Assembly: GCA_963680875.1 (NCBI GenBank)
Contig: OY804589.1
Location: forward strand, 24,788,353-24,852,352
Direction: 5' to 3'
From: Bathymodiolus brooksi
Taxonomy: Eukaryota; Mollusca; Bivalvia; Mytilida; Modiolidae
DNA length: 64,000 bases
How positions within the stretch are numbered: the first letter of the stretch is position 1; the number at the start of each line of letters is the position of its first letter. Shown piece by piece: positions 43,391 to 54,221 of this stretch. Under the pieces are notes generated by a model. That model was not told the origin of the DNA. It made no database searches and saw only the letters and a list, made by a program, of their open reading frames with translations. Made by a program: the position numbers and the translations under genes.

Positions 43391-43635
43391 CAGTGCCGGA
43401 TTTAGAACAAATGAGGCCCTGTGCTAGTTAAGCTATGAGGCCCCTTCTTGGAGCCCTGAAGGAGGTAGGGTAGTCAGGCAGTCAGGCATACATGCTCAGG
43501 AAATTTAGGAATAGCTAAAATATTACGTTACTATTAGGTCAGACATGTATGATGTACACTTTTGGCAGGAAGACGTCTTCCCCCCGGCCAACGGGGCCCT
43601 GTGCACACCTAAGCACAATGGTAAATCCGCCACTG
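43391..43635. mobile_element. 245-bp hAT-like MITE
   Basis: The ends CAGTGCCGGATTTA and TAAATCCGCCACTG (43622-43635) are 14-bp inverted repeats with one mismatch. Subterminal GAGGCCCTGTGC and GGGGCCCTGTGCAC blocks are also inverted in part. No 8-bp duplication is visible. Confidence 0.75.
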
Positions 43636-43751
43636 GGCGTACGTATGCATTACTAAAGCTACTTAATTATACACAGATAGCGTCTGTATACTAAACAATA
43701 TTTCTTTTACTTATATATACCACATTTCCCTTCTTTATTGTTTAATGTATA

Positions 43752-43932
43752 TACAGTCAAACCTTTATTAAGAGGTCACCTTTGGGACAATGAAAAAGTG
43801 GTTTTATAAGACAGGTGACCTCTTAAAAGATTCAATTCATATGAAATTTTCTATGACAGGACAAGAAAAATGTGACCTTTTAATACAGGTGACTGCTTAA
43901 TAGAGGTGACTGCATGTGCAGGTTTGACTGTA
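43752..43932. mobile_element. 181-bp MITE with TACAGTCAAACCT ends
   Basis: The left TACAGTCAAACCT and right GCAGGTTTGACTGTA are inverted repeats. The body matches 16437-16621. Confidence 0.82.
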
Positions 43933-44092
43933 TTATAGTTTTGTATATAAATCATAGAGAATTACGAATAACACACGAACCAGTGGTAATTTATACAACA
44001 TCAAGATAAACACAAGGAATTCCGAACAGCAGGCGAATCAAATGAAATCTTTATAACATGAAGTATGACAAACACAAATTCGAATAGGGGTT

Positions 44093-44180
44093 ATGGTGTT
44101 TAACACCACTTTCAACAATATTTCAGAAATATCGTGGCGGTCAGTATTGTTGGTAGAGGAGACCGGAGTACTCGGTGAAT
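44093..44180 (-). mobile_element. SINE-A 3' fragment
   Basis: Tail and part of the body, ending at CCGGAGTACTCGGTGAA on the plus strand. Confidence 0.75.
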
Positions 44181-44339
44181 TTGATTACGACGGGAATAAA
44201 AGGATAATATATTGAACATCGCATCAGGTAAAACACAAACAATGCCGAATAGCATGCGAAGTAACGATTGCATATAACATCAAGTAAATACCAAGAGAAA
44301 TCCGAATGGCATGGAAACGAATGCTTATCTAATTACGAA

Positions 44340-44508
44340 AAGCTTCAGATTCCAAGGGATTAATAAGAAGCGTCAAATCGAAGGCCAAAGCAATAAGACA
44401 AACCAACAATGTTTGAGAAAGATGAACCCACTAAACATCAAGTTGAACTCCGGTACCCAGAAAGTTGAGCGCTTCCTGTTCCACTAGTGATATCCGTCGT
44501 GTTAATCC
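44340..44508 (+). mobile_element. R2, diverged
   Basis: CCAAGGGATTAATAAGAAGC, a shortened middle, CGGTACCCAGAAAGTTGAGC and CTTCCTGTTCCACTAGTGA. Confidence 0.65.
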
Positions 44509-44587
44509 GGCAATAAATTGATATTAAGTCATAAGTCATGAGGATGGAAACACGGATAGGATTGGGATTACGACAATCGGAACATAT

Positions 44588-44655
44588 CGGTCGTCATCTG
44601 TTACACAGCTTAACGAAGTCACGATGGCGGCTGTCTAACTTTCAAAGTGACGATT
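44588..44655 (+). repeat. R2-associated distal block
   Basis: GTCATCTGTTACACAGCTTA with CACGATGGCGGC also occurs near 2458-2515 and 8155-8215, in the latter case downstream of an R2 copy. R2 elements may therefore extend further 3' than the CGTCGTGTTAC block. Confidence 0.45.
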
Positions 44656-44784
44656 ACAACTTTAGCAATAGGAACCAGTAGTTTAGTGGCTCCTTTAAAG
44701 GCATTAATGTTATGAAAAAAATTTCGCAGTATCAAATAGAGATGTACCGAGAGATATATACTCAATATGCAGGTACTGTCGCAC

Positions 44785-44895
44785 ATAAACCTTAGAGAAA
44801 ACCGAAGGGGTCATCAAGAATGGACGATCTAAAGACACTAGCAACATTTGGCAGACAAGACACAGGACGAAGACAAACAAACCAAAAACACAATA
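44785..44895 (+). mobile_element. R3 head fragment
   Basis: TTAGAGAAAACCGAAGGGG, ATGGACGATCTAAAGACACT and AAGACACAGGACGAAGAC match R3. Confidence 0.75.
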
Positions 44896-45022
44896 CGGAT
44901 GCCATCAAAGCCCGGGGGGTGAGCCCAGGTATTCTGTCCCTCTCACGGTCATTACGGTACGGATCCCATCAAAGCCCGGGGGTGAGCCCAGGTATTCTGT
45001 CCCTCTCACGGTCATTACGGTT
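44896..45022. repeat. 64-bp tandem duplication joining R3 to R4
   Basis: ACGGAT(G/C)CCATCAAAGCCC through TTCTGTCCCTCTCACGGTC to CATTACGGT occurs twice in a row. The unit is a hybrid: its first part is R3-like (GGGGGTGAGCCCAGGT) and its last part is R4 antisense. Confidence 0.85.
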
Positions 45023-45133
45023 TTCACAGTTTTCCGGTTGTTGACTGATTTTGTCTGTTTATATACTTGTGAGTTTTGACTTTCCCTTTGTAAGATTGCT
45101 CGGAGTTCGGTAATTTTGTTATTACCCTTATTA
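45018..45133 (-). mobile_element. R4 fragment
   Basis: From GGTTTTCACAGTTTTCCGG to GGTAATTTTGTTATTACCC on the plus strand: the 5' third of R4 in antisense. Confidence 0.85.
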
Positions 45134-45139
45134 GACAAC

Positions 45140-45530
45140 ATTGCTACATATAAATGGAAAGATCATAATGGGAAAATTAAAATCATGTTTTCATAAACTA
45201 AAATACTAAGTCCTTCCTCCTCACATCACTGTAGATTTTGGAGAGATATCGTATTGTCCGAATTGTGGTTCTAATATGGAAATAAGTTGATGGTCAACAA
45301 TTCACTGTTTTGCTTTTCTTTTATATTTGCATCATTGTTTTTGATCAATCACTTAACGACACTTAATCAAAAGTGGGTTAAGGTAAGGCTATCGTGTTCA
45401 GACCATATGGTTAATTGCTCCTAATTGAATTTAAATTATTTGCTCTCAAATAATTTGATTGACTGAGTGATTGTTTATTTCTAAACATCCAGTGAACAGT
45501 ATTTCAACTAAATTGAGGATGGTCAAATAT
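45140..45530. other. AT-rich stretch, nothing confident
   Basis: No identifiable feature. Confidence 0.4.
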
Positions 45531-45649
45531 TTTGACTATGATCTTACCAGATGAAGGTTATTCCAGAAATGCGTCTGCGCACCAAATCAGATATCTACGT
45601 TTGATTAATGTTATGGCATGAGCATTGGTTGATCTAAAGGTATGGTATG

Positions 45650-45930
45650 AAAAGATTGAAGATACCAAAGGGGTAATCAGTATCCGTAAATCGAAGACAG
45701 ACAGACAACTCAATGGCCACACGAAAAAGGACAAACAACGATCTACAAAACATTACACAGAAAACTAAAAATCGAGCAACACGAACCCCACCAAAAACTG
45801 GGTGTGAACTCAGGGGCTCCGGAAGGGTCAGCAGTTCCTGCTCCACGTGTGACACCCGTCGTGTTACTGTTAAACGACACGAACAACATCTGATATATAA
45901 ATCGTGTTGGACACCAGTAAACGTAAATAA
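45650..45930 (+). mobile_element. R2, near full-length
   Basis: Head, middle (CGATCTACAAAACATTACAC), GAGCAACACGAACCCCACC, GTGAACTCAGGGGCTCC and CACCCGTCGTGTTACTG, followed by the distal CGTGTTGGACACCAGTA also seen at 27.3 kb. Confidence 0.85.
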
Positions 45931-45992
45931 ATACAAATAACATAAATAAATCATGAACCCCTCAAAAACAAATGGGTTGGTTGTTTTGGTTT

Positions 45993-46045
45993 TATGATGT
46001 TTAATGCCACTTTCAACAATAGTTCAGCTATATCGTGGCGGTGAA
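45993..46045 (-). mobile_element. SINE-A tail fragment
   Basis: GATGTTTAATGCCACTTTC and CTATATCGTGGCGGTGA; only ~50 bp of tail. Confidence 0.6.
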
Positions 46046-46399
46046 CGGAGTCAAGACAAAATCCACCATAGTTATTAAGCGGAAATCGTAGTGGACATCA
46101 CAACACATATATAAAAACGTGAAGACATTTGATTAGACAATATAAACCCCACTAAGACAAGTATAGGCAAGTTTATGTTTGGGTAGATATGTTGGTCCAC
46201 GCTTGGTTCTATTTTATGCTACAATTTCAGTTATTCAGATTTGACACACAATGTATATTCATGTATTAGTTAATATTTCAAAAAAGGGGAGACATTTCCC
46301 TCCGATCAAATTAGGTTGGAAGAGGTATTCGCTATATACATATGTACAATTCTGGAAATTATTAATAACAATATCTATTTCAGATGGTAAGAATAAATT

Positions 46400-46725
46400 C
46401 AACATGGACGACTGAATTGCAGAGGGTACCAAGACGTGATAACAAAAAATCGTAAGTCAATAAAGACAATATAAAACAGAATAAAGACAAACACGTGAGC
46501 AAAACAAAAGACAAACACGTGAGCAAAACAAAAGACAAACACGTGACCAAAACAAAAGACAAACACGTGACCAAAACAAAAGACAAAGGAGCACAAATTG
46601 AGCATGAACAAATACAGAAAACCAGAGAGTTGTAGCAAAGACCCTTTCAAGGTCGGAACTCAGGCGATCGAAAAATGTAACCACTTCCTGCTTCACGAGG
46701 GACACCAGCCGTCTTAATCAGCAAG
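46400..46725 (+). mobile_element. Diverged R2/R3-like copy with an internal 24-bp array
   Basis: GGGTACCAAGACGTGATAAC and AAAATCGTAAGTCAATAAAG form the head. CGGAACTCAGGCGATCG, CACTTCCTGCTTCACG and GGGACACCAGCCGTCTTA form the 3' part. Confidence 0.6.
46483..46586. repeat. 24-bp minisatellite, four units
   Basis: Units of GACAAACACGTGAGCAAAAC plus AAAA (or GTGACC variants) sit where R2 normally has one AAGGACAAACAACGA segment. Confidence 0.92.
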
Positions 46726-46769
46726 GTGCAGTAAACGAGGAATTGTCACATCCAAATCCTACTAACACG

Positions 46770-47210
46770 AGCATGAATTAATGTCTATAGAGAAAATTAG
46801 TTCCTTCAACAAATTGAAGAACACAATGTAAACTTGAGGATAGCAAATGCTTCCGACAAGTGGAACATATCTGTGGTTATTTGTGACAAGGTATTCCGTA
46901 ACATTTGTGTAATACACAATACTAGTATAATGAATGCCATGACAATTAATACTCCTATCTCTCATACGAACTAGTAATTTCCCCGTGGCTTAATACGATG
47001 CATAGTTAAAATTTTTATACCGTTAAGGCATTAATTAGACGAACAGCTGGTAGTGCAATGAATACGAATTAAGGGTTTATAGATCTTATAGTGATTTCGA
47101 AACCTAATTTGAAAATTCAATAGTTTACACTTTTTTTAGTAAGTCGGAAAAAGAATTATAGAAGTCAATAGTAGTTTTATTACACGAAGTTCAATACGTT
47201 TGTTTGCTTG
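46770..47210. other. AT-rich stretch, nothing confident
   Basis: TGTGGTTATTTGTGACAAGG (46871) may be an eroded R2-associated distal block. Nothing else is seen. Confidence 0.4.
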
Positions 47211-47214
47211 GTCT

Positions 47215-47276
47215 CATGGTGCTTAACGCCACTTTCAACAATATTTCAGTTATATCGCGGCCGTCAGTTTTATTAC
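47215..47276 (-). mobile_element. SINE-A tail fragment
   Basis: GGTGCTTAACGCCACTTTC and ATATCGCGGCCGTCAG, abutting the LINE 3' end. Confidence 0.65.
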
Positions 47277-49015
47277 TTTAAACATATTTTATTGTTCAAA
47301 AAGACAAAAGGATAAGACACAAGTTAAACAACTTAGACAGTCTTCTCCCATTACATATATTTCAAAATACACAATTGAACATAATGATATTTAATTACAC
47401 AAATTTATAGTAAACGTTTATAGTAAATGAAGGCATGAAGAAAAATATAAACAGTAAAACAATTAAAACCCTCATGGAGCCTCATTGACTATATGATCAA
47501 CATATAGATAACCTATTGATACATATCGAACAGACCCAAATGCGTACTACGTGGCAATGGACATATTTACTTTCATTCATCTATTGGGATTTAGTTGCTG
47601 AAAATAGTCATAGTAAGTAAATATATTTCTATTTATTTTGTAAGATCAAATAGTCTTCAAAGATCATCCAGAGGTTTTATTTTCAATTATGATCATTCGA
47701 ATAACACGTTAACATTTGTGTCAAAATGGTATACCTGTAAGGGAATTCACCTGGTTGTTTTGTTACAATTATACTGAAAAACGACCATGTATCTTTAATA
47801 TATCTTTGAATAATTAAAAATATTTCACAATTTGTTTCATCTGATAGAAAATCATTTCCAAATAACAAAGTATCAACATTTATTTCTACCCCGTTCATAT
47901 TCAGTATTGCCAATGACGATAACATTTTATTTCTATATACAATATAACGATTACAAAATAGCAAATAATGATCCGCATTTTCATTTTGGTATCCACATAT
48001 ACAGTTTGGATTTGAAATTAAATTAGTACTATACAAGTCTTCTTTCAATGAACTACATTTGTTTCTTATCCTCGTGTGTAATACACTAAGATATCTATTA
48101 CCACATGAAAAGTGTGCGGATTTTTTCACATTTTGAAAATATATCTGCGGATTTTTGACTTAAAATGAGCTAAAATAGGGATTTGTCGGATATTAAGATC
48201 CAACGTATTCCACAGCTTAATAGTTGAAGGAAAAAAAGATTGTTGAAGAAGTGCAAGTCTGTTTACTTGTTGACTTATATTTTGACTGTTACGTAAATAA
48301 TAATTTGATGTTTCAGAAACTGTAGGTGGTAATAAATCTGATAAATATTCAGGTGCCAGATTATTATAAATTTTGTAAAATAATGTGAGATTTTTAACTT
48401 CTCTCCTTACTTTCAATTTATCCCATCCCGTTTCTTTGTAAATAGATGCTATACTAGCGTAACTGGGAAAACCACAAACAATACGAGCGGCTTCAGTTTG
48501 CACTTTTTCTAAACGATTTGAATTGAATTGGCCACAATTAAACCAAACTTCAGACGCATATTCTAAAATTGGCCTTATAAATGTTAAATAAATTTTTTCA
48601 AGATAGTTTCGTTTAAGTTTAAATTTAAGTTTTCTTAATACATTTATTTGTTTAGAAGATTTTTCTATAAGTTTATCAATATGTTTGGTCCACTTACAGT
48701 CATTACTAAAAATAACACCTAAATGTTTATGCAATTCAACATCTCTTAATGAAGCACCCTCAAAGTCAAAATTGAAATACAGTTTTGTGTCTCTAGAACT
48801 GAAGACCATAATTTCAGTTTTATTTTGATTGAATTTGACTAACCAACGTTTTGACCAATCTTTTAGGTAAGCTAAATCTAAATTTACCATGTCTTGTAAA
48901 GAATCTTTGTCATTTGCAATGTGCCCAATCGATGTATCATCTGCAAATAATCTACCTAAACCAGTCATACCATCTGCAATGTCATTTATAAATACCAAAA
49001 ATAATATTGGTAGAG
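47277..49015 (-). mobile_element. Non-LTR retrotransposon (CR1/Jockey-like), 5'-truncated
   Basis: About 1.3 kb of reverse-transcriptase ORF and a ~400-bp 3' UTR end on the minus strand in AATAAAATATGTTTAAA, the terminus also seen at 21.2 kb. The 5' break at about 49015 abuts a SINE fragment. Confidence 0.85.
47683..49015 (-). pseudogene. LINE reverse transcriptase, palm to C-terminus, one frameshift
   Basis: The fragment starts at LFLVFINDIADG and includes the catalytic FADDTS motif (box with two aspartates), KTEIMVFS, the RPILEYASEVW thumb segment and FFPSTIKLWNTL. At about 48128 (an A run) the frame shifts by one; it then continues KKSAHFSCGNRYLSVLHTR to a CICGYQNENADHYLLFC zinc-knuckle-like end and RYIKDTWSFF. 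Upstream fingers and any endonuclease domain are missing. The frame upstream of 49015 is SINE-derived and not part of the enzyme. Confidence 0.9.
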
Positions 49016-49193
49016 GAAACCGGAGTACCCGGAGAAAACCACCGACCTGTTGCAAGTCACTGACCAACTTTACCACATAATGTTGTACATCTCGCCCTGA
49101 AATCACAACATCAGTGGTGATAGGCACTGATTGCATAGGTAATTGTAATTGTAAATTCAACTCGCATATGATCACGGCTACGACGGCTCCAGT
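49012..49193 (-). mobile_element. SINE-A head and body, tail missing
   Basis: On the minus strand the head and the CCGGGTACTCCGGTTTCC body are present. The 3' tail is replaced by LINE sequence at 49012, a chimeric joint. The B-box region is deleted (GTACATCTCGCCC on the plus strand). Confidence 0.8.
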
Positions 49194-49254
49194 TCAATAT
49201 GAAAGAGATTCATACACTATTAGTGTATTCTTGTTTTATCTAACGTGTCTAAGG

Positions 49255-49310
49255 GACCGACCATTTAACTTGCAGGGGGGGGGGGGGGGGGGAGGTGGGG
49301 GGGAGGTTAT
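49255..49310. repeat. ACCATTTAACTTGC plus G-run (single unit of the G-rich repeat)
   Basis: GGACCGACCATTTAACTTGC followed by ~20 G is the same module that is amplified at 40-41.3 kb, here as a single copy. Confidence 0.7.
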
Positions 49311-49605
49311 GGTTTTTTGATTCGTTTCGAATTTTTTCTTCGGACAACACGAGAGTTAGAAATGTTTTTTTTGTCGCGCGAAGCTCGAATTTTTTTTCCA
49401 TTATTCAACATTAGGCTATATGACAAAAACTGAATCAGATTTTATTTTTCCTCCACCAAAATCAGAATATTTTGTTCAGCAACATTGGCAATCAGAATAT
49501 TTTTTTTAGAAAAAAAACATTTTTCTTGTACTCATTTAATTGTCTGTCCTTCGATTTACGACTTCTAATTACCCTTTTAATTTCTTCAAAATTTTCTTTG
49601 TTAGT

Positions 49606-49850
49606 AAATAAGGGTAATAACAAAATTACCGAACTCCGAACAATGTTACAAAGGGAAAGTCAAAACTCATAAGTATATAAACAGACAAAATCAGTCAACA
49701 ACCGGAAAATTGTGAAAACCGTAATGATCCTGACTTGGTACAGGCATTTCTAAAGAAATGGTGGGTTGAATCAGATTTTAAGGCGCCAAACCCCCCCCCC
49801 CCCCCCCCCTTTCATTACGGCTCAAAGTTTCCGGCTGTCACTATAACAGT
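49606..49850 (+). mobile_element. R4 copy with poly-C expansion
   Basis: Matches R4 from AAGGGTAATAACAAAATTAC to CGGCTGTCACTATAACAG. The CCTCCCG stretch of other copies is a run of ~19 C (49791-49809). Confidence 0.85.
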
Positions 49851-49899
49851 ATTAGTTGAAGGACTGTCTAGTAAGGCATCATTTCCCAATACTATCAAC

Positions 49900-50100
49900 A
49901 CATGTGGAGTAGGAACGGCTGACTCTTCTGGAGTACTTGAGTTCACATCCGCGTGCATCCTGCTTAATCTTTAGTTTTATGTGTCTCCTTTGTAGATCAT
50001 TGGTTGTCCTCTTGTACCTTTTCTTTTGACCTTCGTGGTGTTTGTCTTTCGATCTACAGCTTCCGATTACCTCTCTGATATCTTCAACCTTTTCTATTGG
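49900..50100 (-). mobile_element. R2 copy
   Basis: Antisense GTGGAGTAGGAACGGCTG, ACTTGAGTTCACATCCG, CCTTTGTAGATCATTGG and GATTACCTCTCTGATATC. Confidence 0.78.
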
Positions 50101-50104
50101 CAAT

Positions 50105-50685
50105 AGAAACAGCCGTCCATAGGCACAAAATCAGGTGATTTTTGGATACAGAAACATCAATAATACAGATATAGGGAAAGCAGAAGAAAAATTCCTCATA
50201 TGCAAATTGAGATACACTGGTATATATTGGATACATATCATATAACTACAATCATATAAAACACACTGTCATTCCGTATGAATCTAGCAATTCATGATGG
50301 TTACCATAGAAACCGAAGTCACACAATGTTATCATAAATCTCGGAACGTAACTGTCCATCATTGTAACGATGTAGACATAAGAATATGAGACTGGTCTAT
50401 GTTTAATTTACAATGATGCTCTGATATAGTAAAGATAATTGGTAAAAGAGGAAACAAAATATCACATATCAAGCCATCAAGATACATATATTGCTGGATT
50501 AATGTTTTATATAATTGGAAAGCTAAATATAGAAGAGGTTGTTGATGTCTCATTAGCCGGTTTAACCTTGTCATATATTTGTCCTTGGGCCAAGACAGCA
50601 CCTGGATTTCCACTGCCGTACAAATAAAAATGGAATGAGGTAAGAGCTGGTGGATCGTTTCTTTTCATAATTCAATAAATGAAGG
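50105..50685. other. AT-rich stretch, nothing confident
   Basis: No identifiable feature; overlapping short frames on both strands. Confidence 0.4.
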
Positions 50686-50689
50686 TACA

Positions 50690-50895
50690 GTCTGTGCAGA
50701 AATCTCCCGCCAAATATGTACTGTGCAGAAACCTCCCGCCAAACATGTACTGTGACGAAATCCCCCTCCAAACATGCACTGTGACGACATCTCCCGCCTA
50801 ACATGTATTGTGACGAAATCTCCCGCCAAACATGTAGTGACGAAATCTCCCGCCAGACATGTACTGTGACGAAATCTCCCGCCAAACATGTACTC
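50690..50895. repeat. 29-bp minisatellite, seven units
   Basis: Units of CTGTGACGAAATCTCCCGCC plus AAACATGTA, with small deletions in later units. Confidence 0.93.
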
Positions 50896-50987
50896 AGTAA
50901 CTACTTCTAACATATTTAATATTAAATGGAAGTAATCGTGTAAAACAATTAATGGTCTTTGTTAGAAACCACCATGGATTGGTTAGG

Positions 50988-51320
50988 ATAAATAAACGTT
51001 AGAGAAACGGAAGGGGCAACCAAGAATAGACAATCCAGAGAAATTGGCGACATTTGATACACAAGACACAGCTCGAAGACAAATAAAACAAAATTTAAAA
51101 AACACAACACAGATAACTAAAACGATGAGCAACAAGAACCCCATCAAACGCCGGAAGTGAACACTGGCGCCCACCAAGTGCAACCAGTTCCTGCATCTTA
51201 TAAGAAACCCGTCATGCTACTCATATAATCTATATGTGTTAGACACCACTATAGACAAACATACACAAATGACGAAAAATAAAACACGAGACATCCTACA
51301 AACACGAGACATCCTACAAA
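50988..51320 (+). mobile_element. R3, near full-length
   Basis: AATAAACGTTAGAGAAACGG, GGGCAACCAAGAATAGACAA, GATGAGCAACAAGAACCCC, CCGGAAGTGAACACTGG and AACCAGTTCCTGCATC, then a distal part TAGACACCACTATAGACAAA and ACACGAGACATCCTACAAA, the last 18 bp being doubled. Confidence 0.82.
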
Positions 51321-51324
51321 CAAA

Positions 51325-51650
51325 GGGAGGTAATATAAAATAGTTATAGTAGATGGCATGAAATATAATTGTTAGTAGATCAGAGTAGTTCTATTATACA
51401 AACAATGTTTGTATCTATTAAACAAATGAAACTTGTCTCAACTATAGTTGCCATATAATACCTTTACGAATATGATCTGTCAATGATGTTATAAGTTTAT
51501 ATGTAAGATTTTAGGTTTATAGCCTTTACTACATGTAAGAATGACAGAACATTTAACCCACCATAGGACCTTATGTTTTAGTGGATCTGGTTGTAATAGA
51601 GTATTCAAGATACTCGAACATAGAACACCAGTAGAATACACTAAAGACAA
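51325..51650. other. AT-rich stretch, nothing confident
   Basis: No identifiable feature. Confidence 0.4.
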
Positions 51651-51653
51651 TTA

Positions 51654-51925
51654 ATCCACAGAGATCCTCCTATTTGGGTTTTATCAAATCCAAATTATAG
51701 GTCAAAGTTTATTCCACAGATACCCTTCCCATTGATGTTTCGTGAGATCAAACTGCCAGGTCAATGTCGTTCCACAAAAACACACCCATTTATGTTATTC
51801 GTAGCATCCAGATTCTAGGTCAAAGATAAACCCACAGAACACATTTCCATTGATGTTTCATTGACATCAAACTTCTAGGTCAAGGTCGATACACAGACAT
51901 CCCTCCCAGTGATATTTCATCAGGT
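51654..51925. repeat. Diverged ~60-bp tandem repeat, four to five units
   Basis: Units contain CCACAGA.A, CCATTGATGTTTC, ATCAAACT and TAGGTCAA(A/G)G. Confidence 0.75.
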
Positions 51926-51929
51926 TATT

Positions 51930-52380
51930 TATAAATTTTCATAATGACAAAATACATATTAAATGATGTTGTTGATCAAGAAAATACAGGGTATTATATC
52001 AGTCTGAGAGCAATTTACCATTCATGATAAAAGGGTGGCTGGATACTTATCTTTGTCTGACAAAACAATTGTTTATTTTTATTTACAGACAATTAGAGTT
52101 GTAATACTTATCCATTATAGGAACATGTGCAATGTATTGGGTTAGGACCTCATTTAACACCAACACATGCATATCCATTCTCCAAGTATGTGTCCAGATT
52201 AAAACGACTTTCTGACATTGTATAGTCTGTGTTGTATTCAGAGGGATTTTTCATGGTGTAGTGGTCACATGAAAGTTTTCTATTTAAAGAGTAAGATGCT
52301 GTTGTACGTTATGACAACAGTGAAGTGGGTAACAACTCCTTATTTAAGTACACTGGCTTGGTAAATGCAAATAGGGTGAG
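51930..52380. other. AT-rich stretch, nothing confident
   Basis: No identifiable feature. Confidence 0.4.
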
Positions 52381-52385
52381 GGCTG

Positions 52386-52622
52386 TGGTGTTTCACGCCA
52401 CTTTCAACAATATTTTAGGTATATCATGGCGGTCAGTTTTATTGGTGGAGGAAATAGGAGTACCCGGTGAAAACCACCGACATAACAGAAATCACTGACA
52501 AACTTTAATGCTGTATCAAGTACACTTCGCCATGAGCGGAATTCGAACACTCAACTTTAGTCGTTAAAGGAACTAATTGCATAGGTAGTTGTGAATCCAC
52601 CTATCATACGATCACGATGGTC
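52386..52622 (-). mobile_element. SINE-A, full-length
   Basis: Head, a B-box-like GTTCGAATTCCGC, body and tail are all present on the minus strand, with a small deletion before the body. Confidence 0.83.
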
Positions 52623-52624
52623 CC

Positions 52625-52985
52625 TTAAACGCAAATATGATTTTAAATAAAGAATCCTTTCAAAAGAAAGGGACCTCCAAAAACCCATTTAACCAAATAT
52701 GAAGTAGTGTGTGATTACCTCTCTACAGTCGTATTCGAGGGACCTAAAATATACATCTAAATGCCACAATCAACACGTGTACAATACAACCTATATAAGC
52801 AGATAAAAAGTGAACACAATATATGGAAATGTGTGTGTGTATGTGAGGGAGGGGGGGGGGGGGGTATTCACCAGTATAGCAATATATACAATGACCTATG
52901 TCCTGCAAAGTCCATAGACACGTGGATGTGTATCTTCTTTGTCTGAGAAATTATGTTTTCTCTGTAGGAAATATATACCTCTTAT
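52625..52985. other. AT-rich stretch with a short G-run
   Basis: A run of ~13 G at 52850-52864 follows TGTGTGTGTATGTGAGGGA. No other feature. Confidence 0.5.
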
Positions 52986-52987
52986 TA

Positions 52988-53225
52988 TGAAATAAACGTT
53001 AGAGAAAACCGAAGGGGCATTTTAAAATGGACAATCCAGAGACACTGACAACAATGGGTACTCACGACACAGGATGAAGAAATAAAAAACAAAAACAAAA
53101 AACTCACAAAACAACACAACACAAAAAACTAAAAAGATGAGCAACGGACTCCACCTAAAACCGGGGGTGAACCCACGTGCTCGCGAAGGGTGACAGTTCT
53201 GCCTCTTATAAGACACCAGATTCTA
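52988..53225 (+). mobile_element. R3 copy
   Basis: AATAAACGTTAGAGAAAACC, ATGGACAATCCAGAGACACT, AAAGATGAGCAACGGACTCC, ACCGGGGGTGAACCCACGTG and ACAGTTCTGCCTCTTATAAG. Confidence 0.83.
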
Positions 53226-53334
53226 GATGAAATCCACGTGTTACCAGGGTGACGAAAAACTTTTAAATCCAGACATAGTTACTGATCAACACATAGTTAA
53301 TTAAAAATATCAAGTGCGACATACATATTCAAAG

Positions 53335-53480
53335 AAAGGTCTGAAGATACCAAAGGGGTAGATTGAAGTCGTTAACCGAAAGACAGACAATACAAACAAG
53401 AGAACAACGGTCCAGAAAATACTATACAGAACACTGAGGATTGAGCAATAGCACGGATGTCACTACAATCATCTAGTGGA
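53335..53480 (+). mobile_element. R2 head fragment, diverged
   Basis: GTCTGAAGATACCAAAGGGG, GACAGACAATACAAACAAG and GAGGATTGAGCAATAGCACG, then a break. Confidence 0.65.
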
Positions 53481-54006
53481 AATATTAACTGCCATGATAC
53501 AAAAAAGACACCATTTCCAAGAATACAAATGGAGATTTGAGGGTCGGTTATAATAAAGACAAAATACTTTTTTGGAATATCAAATACAAATATAAATTTT
53601 CATTTCATTACTTATCAATCATCATTAGAATTACTTTAAATATATATATATATTTTAATAAACATCAACAAAGTGTTCCGAATGGCACACATTTAAAACT
53701 TTGATGTCAATGCCATAATATTCATTGTTATTGAATTGGAAAAAGAGAACAAAAAGGGGTTTTCAATTATGTACGATTGTTGTCATTTATTGATTATTTT
53801 TTAATTACTGTCCTTTATACAACAGAGTCAAATGATAAAACAAACATGGATGCCTATATAAAAACACGTGAGAGCTCCGGAGATTACACGTCATTTGAAA
53901 ACAATTATCACATGTTTTTCTACAAAACCAAACCACTACCCAATTAATTAGTATAAAGTACCTGTCAAATATAGTCCCTTAATTGATTATTATTTTGTAC
54001 TTACAG

Positions 54007-54125
54007 TCCGTGGTGATGGTGAAAACTGTGAACCATTTTTTTATGCTGATCCTCGCTTAGAGAATGTCTACCATGTTAAATATAATGCGGTTGTCGCAAC
54101 TCTCCGAGGAAAATCGATCAGTCAG
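54007..54125 (+). CDS. Candidate internal exon of an unrecognised host gene
   Basis: A 119-bp segment sits between an acceptor (TTTTGTACTTACAG, ending 54006) and a donor (CAG/GTAGCA at 54126). Only one frame is open: after two leading bases it encodes 39 residues, from RGDGENCEPFFYADPRLENV to LRGKSISQ. That implies a phase-1 intron before and a phase-0 intron after. Base composition is more balanced than the surrounding DNA, and the residue mix (C, D, E, R, Y, acidic and aromatic) looks protein-like. It is not part of any repeat family here. The product is not recognised. Confidence 0.55.
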
Positions 54126-54221
54126 GTAGCATTCTTCCATTAAGAACGATATTATAATGAACTATTTGATTTTACTAGTATAACGTGATAAAACGTTTAA
54201 ATGACTTCTTCAATTCAAAAG

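Noticed and set aside
45634..45954. Frames on both strands
   Set aside because: They are R2 in sense and antisense; similar frames recur at 27.1, 37.1 and 37.8 kb because the repeat recurs.
48889..49080. Plus-strand frame over the reverse transcriptase
   Set aside because: Antisense shadow of the LINE gene and SINE.
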